Below, piece after piece: positions 48,801 through 64,000 of a DNA stretch of 64,000 bases. The notes beneath the pieces are model-generated. The model did no database searches and was not told where the DNA came from. It saw nothing but the letters and a program-made list of their open reading frames with translations. Position 1 is the first letter of the stretch, and every line of letters begins with the position of its first letter. The position numbers and the translations under genes are program-made. Source of the stretch: Ecdyonurus torrentis (lineage: Eukaryota; Arthropoda; Insecta; Ephemeroptera; Heptageniidae); assembly GCA_949318235.1 (NCBI GenBank), contig OX439131.1, positions 7,404,768-7,468,767 on the forward strand. Direction: 5' to 3'.

Positions 48801-49787
48801 AAAGTCAATTTTTCAGTTTACTTTCCCCACCCTGTGTTATTATTAGTATCTCATATGTGTGCCGGAAAACAAAATTGATTGAACCATGATCGCGTTTAAG
48901 CTTTTTATAATATACATTTACAGAGCACTTTGAATTAATAATTCTTCACATAGGCAGATACGCATGTTTAAAGTATTTTAAATATAAGTTTATGTTACTA
49001 TTCCGTTTCACAGGCCATTCTCGAGCTCGACTTGTGCTGAGTGAATGCTCGGACACCGAGGTACTGGGTGCGGTGTTCCATGGCGTTCCTATCGCGTGTC
49101 TGCCCCGCACATTTGACCAGCACATCACCTCACGCCGCGTCCTAGACTTGGGGGTGGGAGTCACTATCTCAACCGAGGGATCACTCACCTTTGCAGACGC
49201 CACGAAGTACATCATAGGAACTCCCAGGTTAGAAATCATCGCGATCAAACAAAAATAATAAAATAAGTCCTTTTTATTAAAATTATTAATCCTTGCAAAT
49301 AAATTTTAAGTATAAAGTAGCTTTTTATCACAAAAGCCAAAACATTATTTAATTAGCATGTATATTTATATAGTTTATCAAATAAGTCAAATTCTTAATT
49401 TATCACAACATTTTAAAAGTTTTAAACAAATTTAAGTATATAATCATTTTTGCAATGTAAAAATAGCTCGGTTAACAAAATTACGCACTTATATTTGCCA
49501 GCTACCGCTACGCAGCGCGACACTTAGGGGTGATGATGCGAGATGAACCTGAGACCTCTGCTGACCGCTTAATTTTCTGGTTTGGTCATGTGGCGCGTCA
49601 TTGGGGTCACGGTCACGAGAACGCCATGCAGTCAGCTCGACAAGCACCACGTGACTTGATTCCACTACTCAATACAGGCATTATCATTGGAACAATTCTA
49701 GGCATCATTCTTACAATTTTCTTCATGAGAATTTGGCAAATGATCGCAGCTAGACGAAATCTAGAGGCCAGAAACAAGTCTGATTAA
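45897..49787 (+). CDS. UDP-glycosyltransferase-like protein, catalytic residues lost
   Basis: Type I membrane protein of the UGT fold. Seven exons: 45897-46184, 46700-46907, 47755-47980, 48167-48314, 48386-48599, 49014-49227, 49502-49787; in frame, 527 aa, the usual insect UGT length. Signal peptide LIVILLVCGLVIG, three N-glycosylation sequons, a C-terminal anchor near residues 492-511 (GIIIGTILGIILTIFF) and a basic tail fit a UGT in the ER. The N-terminal position that normally holds the catalytic His (SH before the first helix) reads GA (about residue 54). In the donor-binding signature the usual THGG is SECS (residues 371-374), while HGVP (384-387), DQ (396-397) and DALGH are kept. The intact frame argues against a pseudogene; a pseudoenzyme or an unusual UGT lineage is inferred. 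The exon 1 donor GTGCAA is weak. Intron 1 carries a MITE. Confidence 0.9.
46280..46553. mobile_element. TA-flanked MITE, copy 2 (UGT-like intron 1)
   Basis: A 274 bp sister of the element at 38586-38861, same orientation, flanked by TA. Its termini are TGGTATATGTACTAGTTATC and, in complement, TGGTAATAGGACTAGTTATC, better preserved than in copy 1. The interior GATAACTGCGGCAGTGTCGG is identical in both copies. Confidence 0.9.
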
Positions 49788-49871
49788 CCCATAGGCATTT
49801 ATAACTGCGTTCCATATAGTATAGATAATAGAATATATATATATATGTACGTTTTACATAGGATAGGACCA

Positions 49872-49877
49872 AATAAA
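49872..49877 (+). terminator. Poly(A) signal of the UGT-like gene
   Basis: AATAAA 85 bases after the stop codon at 49785-49787. Confidence 0.65.
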
Positions 49878-49889
49878 ATATTGACTAAC

Positions 49890-52013
<2,124 letters not shown>

Positions 52014-52075
52014 TTTATTATTTTTTTTGTACAAAGTCTCACGATAGATTTTTTTTTGAACTTTTATTTTAGCCG

Positions 52076-55050
52076 TTAATTACACACGTGTTCTTCTTTC
52101 TTGTGACGACATCTCTCGCACTCCACTCGGCAACACCATACAAAGCGGCATCGACATTTCTCTTCCACGTCACGGACACGAGTTTGGTAACCACGTCCGC
52201 AGCACAGGAGCCGACATCCATCCAAGCCAAGCGAGGTGCGGTTACAGAGGCGTCCTCGAGTGCCTAGTACGGTTAGTCTGCGTCAAAATGAACACGACTT
52301 AATAAAGAATAAAAAAAATATATCATATTTAAGACTTATATAGGAAAGCTTACACGGTGCAATATTTTGAATATATGTAATGTACATTGTTTTTAATTTG
52401 TATAATGCAATCTCATTAAAATAAATACGCAGGTAAATTTATTGTCTTAACTGTGCAAATATTGCTCCGTGTGAAACAAGCCATTAGTTTTAAAGAATTA
52501 GTAATTTGATTGTAAAATCAAAGTGAATATACATGATAGTCAAAGCTAAGAGTTTATACACATGTTACAACTAAATGCTATATACAGTATGTGTATATAA
52601 AAGTCAGCGTATGAAATTATGAAGATGATAATGATTAATGATCCATATCATATAGGTATAATTTGCAAAAATATTAGCAATAAAACTTACGTTTCATTTC
52701 GTTCACAATAATCTGGTGATTCCTCAAGAAAAACTAAATCTGTACGATTCGGTGGCTTCATATCTCGATGTAAGGGTCGTAATTTTATCATACGTTTTCG
52801 TTTTCGTTCGACCAGTTTCACATGGGATGCACCTTCAAAGCGGGAGGCGAGTGCGTCTCCGATTTGACGGAACGGTGGTAGTTTTCTCCAGCAAACTCGA
52901 ACACTGCAAGAGCCGGACATTCCGTGGCATTTGCAAACACGTTGCATACGCGAGCGAATTGACTGTAACAATCAATCGATGTGAAGTACAGATAATTTCT
53001 TAGCTCACTGAGCTATATTTCAGTTTCATATAAAACTTACTCTCCGCCCTGCCTCGTTGTTGTGAAGATTCATCAATCCCTCAGCGATTGCTGTATCTTC
53101 ACGTGAATCTACGAAGTCTTTGCTGAAGCGTTCACCAAAATGAACGTCCTATTTTAAAAGAGAATACACTGTCAAATTTTATCATTTGTAGGATTTTGGA
53201 AACATTGGATATGGATGAGCTATAATTTTTTAGCATTTTTTTTTCTGACGGACTTTGATTGTTTGATATATTTATTCCCACTGATTAAAAATGAAAAGTT
53301 CTTACCTCTGAACAACCTCCCCACTGCCAATTGACCCGAGGTTTGCGCTGACGCACTTTGTTGTCACAACTGCACTCATTGAGCTCGCCACGCGAGCAAG
53401 CTTTGGTGATGGCATAAGCCACCCCCGCAGCGGACACGGCGTACACGAACGCTTTCTCGCGGCTTCCTGTTAATTAAAACAAATTTATAGTAATACTCTT
53501 TATTGCATTAAAAATGTACATACAACATATTAAAAGTTGAAAATTGCCCAAATAGTTAGTGAGAAAAAGGTACATTGCCTATAAACTTTGAGACCTCACA
53601 CCATGGTTGACAACATAATCTTCCAAATAAATATTCTGCGTACTCAATGACATCATGATGTAACAAAAATGCAAATATTTTACTTTTAATAAGTAATATA
53701 CATTTTTGTAGACACACACCAATATGAAAATAATAATATAAACATTAAAAACCAAATTAAATTGGCAAAATAATTTTTATATATTTTTATATTTTTGAAT
53801 AGATATAAGAAATCACTTAGTTTATTGTATACTCATGCATAAGCTTAAAATAGTTAATGTTTGAAAATAATGCTGTAGAAGAGAATAAATTGATGTTGAC
53901 ATTTTTAAGCATTATTGACATTACTTCAGTCCAGTTACGATAATGATTTATTATCATGATATGATAGAGATCATAAGATAAGTTACTTACTAACAGAGAT
54001 GACGCCGCCGAAGACGGAGGTCGTGTTGGAAAAGGTTGAACAGTTCCAGCGACTCATGCGGAACTGGTGCTGACACTCGTCGATACCCATCTTGGCTCCA
54101 GTGCCCACCGCCTAAAAACCCACGCAATATTCATTTTACTTAACTACACATTTCATTTCTAATTTATCAAATTTTGAATAATATTATTAATAATATAGTG
54201 AGTTATATACTATCGTAATATACCGTTGCTTTAATAAGATTGACAGATGTGAGTATTTTCCCTCAAAAGAAATTATATTAAGCATAATACCTATAAGTAT
54301 AATAGTATCAAAATTTATCTTGCCATAATATCTCAGTACCAAACAATATTTTACTTAAATCAATTATAGTTTTTACATCATTTGCATAATTTTTGTTAAT
54401 AATGTACTGTATTATGATAAAAATGTTATGTTAATAATAATGTTTGTACCAATATTTGTAATATTCATATTTTACGTATCCTGCCAATCACTAATGCGTA
54501 TGCAGCATTTATATGCTGTATTATTTACAGCATTAACTATAATTTTAAGTGCAGTGCCAAAACGAGTATACTGTATATTTGAATTATTTTCATTTTAATT
54601 ATTTAAACAACATAAAATTAAAGAGGTAAATTAATACAATAAAAAATTAAAGATTTACTAAATTATAACTTAAAAAAGAGCTATAATATGTTACCACAAA
54701 ATAAATAAATTGCAATATGTATATATTTTGCTAATGATGTTGTATGTAGACAAGACTATATGTACGCAGCTTGAGGCGATCTCTCATAATATACGCAAGT
54801 GCAGCATGTATACATATCAGTTTGTACAATACATAAACGTGGTACATATGAGCGACATTTGAATACATGAGTTCAAGCAAGCGAGAGAGAGAGAAACCTC
54901 CCCTATTTAGAGACTGAGAACCAAAGCAGTTGTAGGCATAATATAGCATATATTTTAGGGGGGCGTGATTAGCGTCCTAGCTATAGTTAATACATACACG
55001 TCTCATCAGATAATGAGCCATCATGTCAGCTTCAGGCTATGTGTGGCCTA

Positions 55051-55102
<52 letters not shown>

Positions 55103-55803
55103 CTAACGCATTTTATATAACAGCTTAATAAACATTATAATATTCAATTATTAATTTAGTATGACGTGTGTACTTAATCGTACAAAAAAATATATGCATA
55201 TATTATGCAAAAGCTAGTAAAAATAAGCAGTAATGTTACTCAATTAAAATTAAATATTTTTATTTATTTATTAAACACCAAGGTGTACTTATACATATTT
55301 ATATAGGTCTACATTTTTGCATATTGACTTAAATATGATTATTGATATTATTACATAACAATTTTACCCATTGTAACAAAGGTATCATATGAAGGAAAAA
55401 AAAAAGCTAAAAATTGAACAATTATATAATATGGTAGAGAACAAAAAAGAAAACAATGTAAATTTAATAAACAATTACTGTGTGTACTGTATACCTGAAA
55501 CCATTCATGTTCATTATCCACAGACGTGTTATAGTTAATTTTACATCTCTATATATTATGGTGCTATAAGCTTTAAATTAAAATTTATATTGAATTATTT
55601 AGGACACTGTCCACTGCAAAAGACAACAATAGGGGTGCAAAAACTGCAATCAAAGAAAAGTTCTCACCGTGATTATATTTTCACTGAGAATACAAAGCTC
55701 TTTCTGTCTCTCAGCTAAAAAATGAAGGTGACGACAGTGTTCCTTGAAGGTGGCTGGAGACAATTCATGAGCCATCTGAAGGTTGTGTGTCATCCCCAAC
55801 TGC
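52076..55803 (-). CDS. Wnt ligand, WntA-like (5' exon missing)
   Basis: Secreted lipid-modified signalling glycoprotein acting through Frizzled receptors. Six exons on the minus strand: 55668-55803, 53991-54111, 53306-53466, 53041-53148, 52691-52962, 52076-52277; in frame, 332 codons to the TAA at 52076-52078. The first visible exon begins in phase 2, so a signal-peptide exon lies further upstream. Family landmarks: [66 protein letters not shown] (with the acylated Ser), [31 protein letters not shown] and the final cysteines [16 protein letters not shown] to HVCN. The overall pattern ([26 protein letters not shown]) suggests the arthropod WntA subfamily, which I hold as tentative; Wnt4/5/6-type similarity is also visible. 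A poly(A) signal is likely at 52063-52068 or 52014-52019. Confidence 0.94.
54112..55667 (-). other. Wnt intron between first two visible exons
   Basis: AT-rich intron with a (CT)n run of about 48 bp (55052-55100). No further exon recognised. A 72-codon minus-strand frame at 54731-54949 lacks splice support. Confidence 0.6.
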
Positions 55804-58800
55804 CTGAAACATTCATACAAATCTTGTGTAAAACAACTGCATATTGTTAAATATCAGCGCATACTAATTTCTATTGCACACTGGAGACTTGTACGACCGA
55901 AAAACTATGAGCTATATAGTTGTATTTTTAAAAACACTTAACTAAATGAAAGCTTGTAATTTAATTTTAATTAATTTTTCCGGATATATGTCTTATTTTT
56001 TTCATTGATATTTGTTTATTTGTTCATATGTTTGTTTATATGGAACACATTAAATGAAGCTACTAACTGCGTATTTAGTATTGCCTGTCCAAAAAATATC
56101 CACTGATTTAAAATAAATAGAAAATAAAATCAGACTTCCCCTTTTATACCTAGAATAAACCATGGAAATGTTTATAATATATTGTTTGTTATAATGCGCA
56201 TGAAAAAGCTCACACTAAAATGTGTTAACTGAGCATAAATTATATTAACATAAAAAATGTTTGCTTGACAAAGTGTAATACACCTACATAAAGTACTACA
56301 AAAAAGGAAAAGACCACTTTTTATCATTTCTATTAGCAAAATACATATTTACAACTAATTTATATTCAAAGTAAAATTAAAGTGTGTTTTGAATAATTTA
56401 ATAAAAATTATACTGTATATAGGATAATTGATTTTCGTTAATGCTTCATAATTTTAAGGTCAAAATTATTACTTTTTTTTATAAACAAATAATTACGGTC
56501 AAATTTTTAACGAGAGATTTTGAAATGTTTTTGAATCATAACCGGAAATATTTAAAAATCACATTTTTTTCCTCTTGATTTTTTCCCTCGTTTATTATAC
56601 TGATATTTGTAAACGAACAATATTTATATTATAACTGAGAGCGATAACATTGAGAAAAGTCAATAATATTTTGAGTAAATATAAATATTGACTCGCGTTT
56701 TATGGATTCTTTAGAGCATTTGCCGCCTCATAGCGGAAGGATATCCGTATAACAATAAAATAGTAGTATTTTTTAAAAAGGTTTATTAAAACTATAATGT
56801 TATATATGATTATTTTGTGATATTTAATTAGTATTTATCCTCAATATACAATTAAATTAAATTTATATACCAGCGCAGTTTTTATTTAATTATAGGACAA
56901 ATATTTATACACCATGGCAGTATTTTTAATATATATAGTCAAACTTAGCCTCTTCTTTTATCATTGAATATTTTATTTTCTTAAGTAAATTCAAAAAAAT
57001 CTTATGAACATTGATACTTATACAAACCATCAAAATAGTGCATAATGAATATATATTATTTTTACACTAAAATAAATTTAAAATAATAATACAAAATAAT
57101 TTGTAGCGTTTTCTTTTGTGTATATTAAAGTCCTTATTTCAGCAATTTGTTTCTGTTGCTGAAACTATACTTTTTTTCTTCTTCTTCTTCCTCCTCCTCC
57201 AACTTTTAATAATAGGGAATAGGGGACATTCAATTAAGCTATATTTGCCATATACTGAGTAATATTTGGAGTAGAAAAATACTAGCACAATAATTTATTA
57301 ACGCGGCTTTTTAGTAGAGAAATAACCTGTTTGGACTATATTGTATTGTTTTAAGCGTAGGCTTTTTAACTATACTTATTTTTTACTATTAAAAGCATTA
57401 ATATTTTCAGTATACTATTATTATTTATATAATTAGCAATACGGTATACTTTCTGTATAGAGTAGTTTATTTTTGTTTCTCCAATAAAGCTTTAAAGAGC
57501 AAGCTCACATTAATTAGTGTAAAACTATAATTCTAATTTCATAGGTCGGTACAAAAGCTTACTGGTGCTCACTCGAAGACAAAATAATATGCTTATTAGA
57601 TTGCATGAGGGAAGACAAAAACTCGTAATAATAACACGTATTTTGTGCATAAGCTGGAAGTAATTCATTATTTGTAAGAGTTCAGTTATTTGCATTTTAA
57701 TCCTGTAAAAGAGTCTTTTGATGTAAATACCGAGAAAATAGTTGCGTGTTTTCTTTTACGAGTGTATAATGTAATATTATGAGTCGTTTTAAGACTATCT
57801 CATTTTTGTGACCAAAAATTTCTATAGCTGTGTATTTTTATATCCTTTGATTTGAGTTTTTACGTAACTCGAAATACATTGGAATATTTTCCTCGCCACA
57901 TTGTAATGTAAATAGAAGTACTGTGTAATTATCATTTATACTACTTTTCCTTTACTTACACCTCCTCTGTAAAACAATATTAAGTTTAGCTATAAGTTAA
58001 AAAGCAATAATCTTGTAAAACAAGCAAAGAATATTGTATTTCACCTTAAAATCCAATTAACCTAATAGAATGCCAATGATTACTACAAATAGTGTGTAGT
58101 ATTATTGGAAAATAATAGAGTTCATTGTAAATATATCAATACTTAAAATGTTAATATATTATTAACGAAGTAAATATCAAATTCATTTATAATTATGTTT
58201 AATTTTTTTATTAAAAAAATCGATTTTTTTTCTAGTACTGATTAGTGAAAGATGATACATCGTATACATACATGATATTTTATGCTTGCGTTACTTTCAA
58301 GATACATTTAAAAACTTAATACGCCGTATATGAGGCCTAAAAAAAATCTGATCTGATTTGGTGGAAAGTTATTTAAAGATACTCAAATTACTTTATATCT
58401 GCTTATATGCACAAAATATTAAAGTTAATTATCAACGCATTAGTTAATAAAATATAAGGAAACATAATCTATCCAATATAACATATTATATAAAAACATG
58501 CACTTTGTCAATCAAATTGCATTCTTGTGATTGGATATTCTTAAACCAATAATGACCCTAAGTATGTAATTAATATAAAAAAGTAATTATATATGTATGA
58601 ATTGAAACATTTTTTTTTCAAGTACTTTTATTTTTGATTGAGAAGTAATAAAGGTTTGTTCAAACGAGAGAGCCGCAGCAGCTTGTGTATTGGTTTATTG
58701 TTATAAAGAATGGTAGTTCACTATACTCGCGAGCTTTCTTTGTACATATGCCCCCCTTATTATATATATTTTTTCATAAACTGGCTCGCGGACTTTTATA

Positions 58801-60072
58801 TATGCCGCCATTTCTTATAATAACTTGACGTAAAACCCCATATATACGAACAATATTCTATTTTTTTCTCATTCACTGCTCTGCAAAGGTATATCTTACG
58901 TAAAAAAAAAAAAAGGTCGTCATAATTTTTTATTCTTTTCTTTCCTTCTTTTAAGACCCTCATATTTGTTCTGTCAGGTTATGATGAAAAATATTCCGGT
59001 ACATTCTCATATATCTCTAAAATAAAAACCTACAGAAGCATAAAGCTTGTTTGTTTTTTTAACATTCAATTGATCGTCCAATTTTGTTAAAGAAAATAAA
59101 ATGGTAGAAACGCATGATAAAAAAATGTGTAAAAAAATAAAAACAATTTGCTGTAAAATACGTTCTAAATTATGTGTTTAATAATTGCTTTCGATTTATT
59201 TGTTTATTATTACTTCAATTATTAAAATTATTATTCATGAGCAAATTAAATTTATAGTTGTATAATATATTGTTTTAATTTGGTGTTTGTTGTTTTAGAT
59301 ATTTCTTTAATTGTTAGAGAACGAGTTTATAAACGAATATAATCAAGTTATATAAAATAAAGTATTGATACTAGCTATTTAGGTAATATAGAATACGAAA
59401 CTAGAATTTTGTTTAAGTGAATTTGTTTAAAAAAGTATCATACATCTGTTTAAAAATATAATGAATTGAACAAAAACTATATAAATAAAAACCAATAATA
59501 TATACTGTACGTTGTTTGGAGTGAATACGTAAACCTGTTCTATCACACATGTAAAATAAATCCATATTTTTTACTCCAAACGCCACAAAATCTAAAAATA
59601 TAAATAATTTAAACAATTTATTACTGAGTGTTTACTGAAAATTTTAGTTTAATCTGCTTTTTAGCTTGCTGAATATTTAATACATATACTAATAGTTTGA
59701 ACAAGAAATGCACCCTGTTTTTAATATTTTGAATAATTTATTCAATCACAATTTTTAATACACGTACCCTATATTTTAATAAATATATACATAACCTAAT
59801 CCTACTGCTGAACGTAAAATAAGTAATTAAAGATTAATTTACATACAGTGAGAAGAACCGTAAAGATAATAAAATTTGCAGTAAACAAAAAAAGAAAAAA
59901 AAAAAAACTTTTCACTTTTTATTATTATTTTATCACAGAAGGTACAAATTTATCACATCGTAATTTTAGATTATGGAAATGATGGGTTTTCTAAGTTTAA
60001 ATATAAAATAGACGTATGGTATGCACAGTATTCACATAATTTTATATCTTAACAATACATCTACCCTCAACA

Positions 60073-60100
<28 letters not shown>
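55804..60100. other. AT-rich DNA upstream of visible Wnt exons
   Basis: Most likely the long first intron of the Wnt gene. No exon-like island; a CTT/CCT stretch lies at about 57175-57200 and a poly-T run at about 60070-60097. Confidence 0.5.
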
Positions 60101-60103
<3 letters not shown>

Positions 60104-61743
60104 CATTTTTATGTATTTTAAATCCTACATATCCATGTGGCTTTCATCTCGCAGCGTCTCCCACATGTATAAAGAGATGATTTCTAGTTAGTCAGGTATG
60201 TATCATGAGGATCGCCTCAAGCTACTCCTGTCCCTCGCAATATCATCTCTAACCGCAGATCAACCGTGAGGAGTAAGGCATAATTGCAAGGTGTTTACAG
60301 ATATTGAGAAATAATTGTTTGTCAAAATCATATTTTATAAACATTGATGAATTTCAAGTAAACTAAATAAAAATAAGATATTCATTTTAATAATAATAAA
60401 AAAAGATAATTATATATAGTTGATGGTTTTAAGTGAAAAGTAGAATAATTAAGTTTATTAGGCAGTGAGTATAACTATGATAACTGATATTTCATATGAT
60501 ATAATATAATATATTTTTATACATTATATTATAACATATTTACAAAATGTTATGAAAAGCACATCAAATTTTGTCCTTGTACTGTATAGTATGCATTTTG
60601 TTAGTGCAATAGTTTCAAGACATAAATATGTCGGAAACGTATAAATATATTGGATATGTATATTAGAAACGTGTGATACTAGATAAGTGCAATAGATTAT
60701 AGTAATGAATATTTCATAATGAATGAATGAATTCAGAATGATTGAAATTAAGGAGCAATGGTGAAAATGCAGGGTGAAAATAAATATAACATTATTTATA
60801 TACAGTACTATTAAATCAAGTGAAAATATAGTTTAAACAATACACATTTTGAAGATTTTCTAAAATAAAATGAATTTAGTTAAATCATTTAATGATATAT
60901 TTTTTATTGTTTATAAAAATCAGGCATAATAAACAAAGTGCGATTTTTTTGTTATGTGGGCTATGCATATTAAGTAGCAAAAATGCCAATTCTACAATGA
61001 ATACTGTGTCAGAAAAGCGTATGCGTAAGGAGTTTGTGGCTGATGTGGATCATTGCCCTTCCTATAAGAACGTGTTCACCATAAACATTCATTAACACAC
61101 AAATCTAAGCTGAAAATCCCGCTTCGCATAATAACAAGAAAACTAGAGTCATGATTTTTTATGATATTATAATATGTTGTTATAGCTACATATTATATGA
61201 AATTTACAAATTTATGCTTTCAGATATGAAAAAAAAAATGCTTTTTTTTAATCAAATAGTATCATGACAGATAAAAAACATGGAGTTTTTATCAAAGGTG
61301 ACAAAATAATTAAATTTTAATTACTTAATTTTTTTAAATAAAATTAATTTATTCTATATCTATATCATTTTCATAATATAATTTTTTTTATTTATATTAA
61401 AATAAAAAATAATAAAAAACAAACATTATTATTTTATGGTGATTAAATTCAAAAACGGTTAAAGACCTCCCGAAATGAACTCAACACTCTTGGGTGTCTC
61501 TTAATTTTTACCTGAGTGCTACAGAGATAAATAAATACCACGATTTTATGTGCATTGAGTATACTTCTAACTGACTGTTATGGTTTTACTACTGTATCCT
61601 GAACGTAAATATAAGGGCCGTGAGACCATCAACGAGTTTCATAAACCCATCTCCCATCTATTATAGATCTGGATAACACTTACGAGAATAAAAATTACCA
61701 TACACTTCATTCAATGGAAAAAAGAGTTTAAAATGATTATTAA

Positions 61744-61794
<51 letters not shown>

Positions 61795-62956
61795 CAAAAT
61801 TGGTTCAAATAAAAATTTAATTCCAAACACGTTTTACGTATTAGGGTTGATTTTGCTTTCACCAATGCAGACTTTTGAATGAGAAAAAAATTTAATTATA
61901 TATTTTTCTTATATTATAAAATTAGATGTTTTTATTTGATAATAATAAATATATAAAAAAACTTTTTTAATTGGATAAAATAAGCTTATTAATAAAATCT
62001 TAATTTATTTATATATTCTAATAAACTTAACATTAATTGGCACTTATATAGTTTATATAGGTGAATACATAATACTTTAAGCAATAATCATACCCTGTTT
62101 TAGCGATCATTAAATATTATTTTTTGTAATAAAGTCATCAATAGAGTCGATAAAATAAATTTTTTTATTATTTTTTTTTTCATCGCTATATAAAAAGGTG
62201 TATAATTATAATAAATATTCAAATTTAAATATTAAAAAAAGATAATACTTTTCTTGAATAAAAAAAAAGTGTTAAAAGTGTCGGCTTGATGGGAAAGCCA
62301 TGATTAAGGCATCATCACTACGAAAATTGCTTCTTCAGACTCTTTTGGTTGTTGCGGTGCGCAGCCTTCTAATCACTCTTTGTCTGATCGAACGTGAGAT
62401 AGAATACCAAACTAGATTAATAAAATCTTCAGAAGAAATTGCAAAACAGCATTTACCTCAAACTTATAAAGAAAATTATTATTATTATATAAATTAATAA
62501 GTGAGAAGACGATAAACTTTTCTAAACAACATCAATGAAAGAACCTTTTTTTTATATTTACAAATAAATAGTAAATCAAGAAATTTTAAAGTATTCCTAA
62601 TTAAAATGTGGGAAAGGCAAGTTCTTCAACTTCTTATGAACCATATTATCAATTATGATAATAATATTTTATTATTATTATTATGCATGGAATTTTGTCA
62701 CTATACACTTTAGGATAACATGTTTTGCGGCATGCAATTTTAATGTGACTTTTACAAACAAACTATAAAGTTAAATTTCAACCAATTTTAAATTAAAGCA
62801 ACATCTTATTATAACTAGGATTTGCAATGTAAGTATGTGTGTAAGTGGCATGTCACTCACCATTGGGTACGACTAGACAGAATTCATCTTTCTCTGAAAA
62901 CACTGCTACGATCACCGAGAAACATGTTTGTTTAGCGGCCCCTCTTTCTTTCCTTT

Positions 62957-62999
<43 letters not shown>

Positions 63000-64000
63000 C
63001 AATCATCAACTCATCAATCCATCGAGAAAAATGCTTGCTCGCATTTCACTTGAAAAGTGATGTTACGTACACGCGGTAGAGTGGGCGCTTACAGCTCTAT
63101 CAAGAATTTTATACCACATTATTTTTATGGACAGAGAGAGAGAGAGAGATATGAAACATAATAACCTGTAACATGACATGATTTAATATCAAGATCATTT
63201 TTATCTGATATTGAATTGATTTCATATGTGTATTGTTGTCTTATTTACACGTATTATCTATAGAAATTTTTAAGAAAAAAAAAATCTAAAACCATTTTCA
63301 TCAACATTTTGAAATGTTTAGTATCTTAATCAGTAATGAATATCTAATATTTAAAAAATAAAAAGCATAAAAATTGATCTGACAAACAACATCTATATAT
63401 TGCTACATATTTTGATTATCTTTAAATAAATTCTATACTAACAGAGAGACGAAGGAATTAATAATAGCCTGAAGATGAATTTTGTATTTTTCCGTGTAAA
63501 CTTTAAAGTTTGAGCTAATAAAGCACTAGAAATTTCCGCTGTATTCTTACACAATCTTTACAAAAGTAGCGAGTGTTGAAAATATACACTTGTCAGTCAC
63601 TGGTAAATTTATTTTACGTAATGTACAGGAAACTTACGTTGTAAATTATTTTTGCATTAAAATTTGATGTGTCTTTGCGTTTGTTATAGAAGTCAACTAA
63701 ATCTTCCACTTTATTCCTTTAGTTTCTCTGTATAGCTCGATGATTTTCTGTGATGTTTTAAACTATAAGGACGATATTCCCTTGTCCATATGGTTGATCG
63801 AACTGATGGTTTTATTTTGTGCTCGATTGTAAATTTATATCCAATAACTATGGCTGATAATCTCAAGTTTGTAAGAAAGAGAGTAATAAGGGCCTATATA
63901 CTTTACTGATTTCAATAAACTTGTATACGATTCAATACAGAAAATTGAATTTAAATTTTATAATATTTAGTTAATTGTTTAAAACATTGCATTTTAATAT
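60101..64000. other. AT-rich DNA with a few weak exon-like islands
   Basis: Nothing is firmly coding. Weak candidates are a GC-richer patch at 60135-60270; a plus-strand 33-codon frame from 60997 to 61095 (segment MNTVSEKRMRKEFVADVDHC); a plus-strand 65-codon frame at 62300-62497 with a hydrophobic start; and a minus-strand stretch ending at a GTGAGT donor near 62862. Long poly-A (61747-61792) and poly-T (62961-63000) runs are present. Confidence 0.4.

Noticed and set aside
52076..52277. A frameshift at the Wnt C-terminus
   Set aside because: A first reading lost two bases of the last exon. Re-reading gives the full conserved cysteine pattern to HVCN and a normal stop.
60892..61095. 67-codon plus-strand frame as a gene
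   Set aside because: The first half is AT-driven. The second half is more protein-like, but no splice context or family was recognised.

Overview
The window is animal nuclear DNA. It is strongly AT-rich, full of microsatellites and homopolymer runs, and its genes are split by GT-AG introns of about 80 bp to several kb. The tropomyosin is of the insect Tm2 type ([20 protein letters not shown] core, MCKVLENR exon 4). Together with tRNA-derived SINEs and many small foldback elements, this points to an arthropod, most likely an insect. The sequence does not let me name the order.

Layout. Positions 1-11990 are mostly gene-poor. They hold a few GC-richer islands with coding-like or splice-like character (4998-5300, 7736-7917, 9490-9620, 10396-10529), a tandem duplication (2040-2365) and long simple repeats. 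Then come, all on the minus strand: a complete tropomyosin gene (11993-18687, with a candidate 5'UTR exon and promoter near 22354-22515 and two alternative last exons), the mRNA-decapping enzyme DCP2 (26966-32534) and the ER/Golgi SNARE USE1 (33165-37504). USE1 is head-to-head with POLD2, the plus-strand gene for DNA polymerase delta subunit 2 (38028-43591), across a 523 bp shared promoter interval. A complete plus-strand UDP-glycosyltransferase-like gene follows (45897-49787). It is intact but lacks the catalytic histidine and the HGG of the family signature. Last is a minus-strand Wnt ligand gene (52076-55803), complete except for its signal-peptide exon, which lies further upstream (towards or past 64000).

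The genes do not form one pathway; they are ordinary neighbours: muscle/cytoskeleton (Tm2), mRNA decay (DCP2), retrograde membrane traffic (USE1), replication (POLD2), a probable UGT pseudoenzyme, and signalling (Wnt). Every exon boundary given for the six main genes was read by hand and keeps the frame. The sums are 284 aa (Tm2), 383 aa (DCP2), 244 aa (USE1), 457 aa (POLD2), 527 aa (UGT-like) and 332 aa for the visible part of Wnt.

The most unusual content is non-coding. Between 27 and 47 kb there is a dense set of non-autonomous DNA transposons and long foldbacks. Several have exact target-site duplications: two hAT-type with 8 bp duplications, a TA-flanked pair, and TTAA-flanked elements. 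One near-perfect 303 bp palindrome probably lies inside the POLD2 3'UTR, followed by an inverted tRNA-like repeat. The 8-mer TGACGTCA occurs 11 times in the 64 kb. I found no CRISPR, rRNA gene or clear functional tRNA, and no single undescribed 'system'. The UGT pseudoenzyme, the transcript-embedded hairpins and the internal tropomyosin GC island are the best leads.
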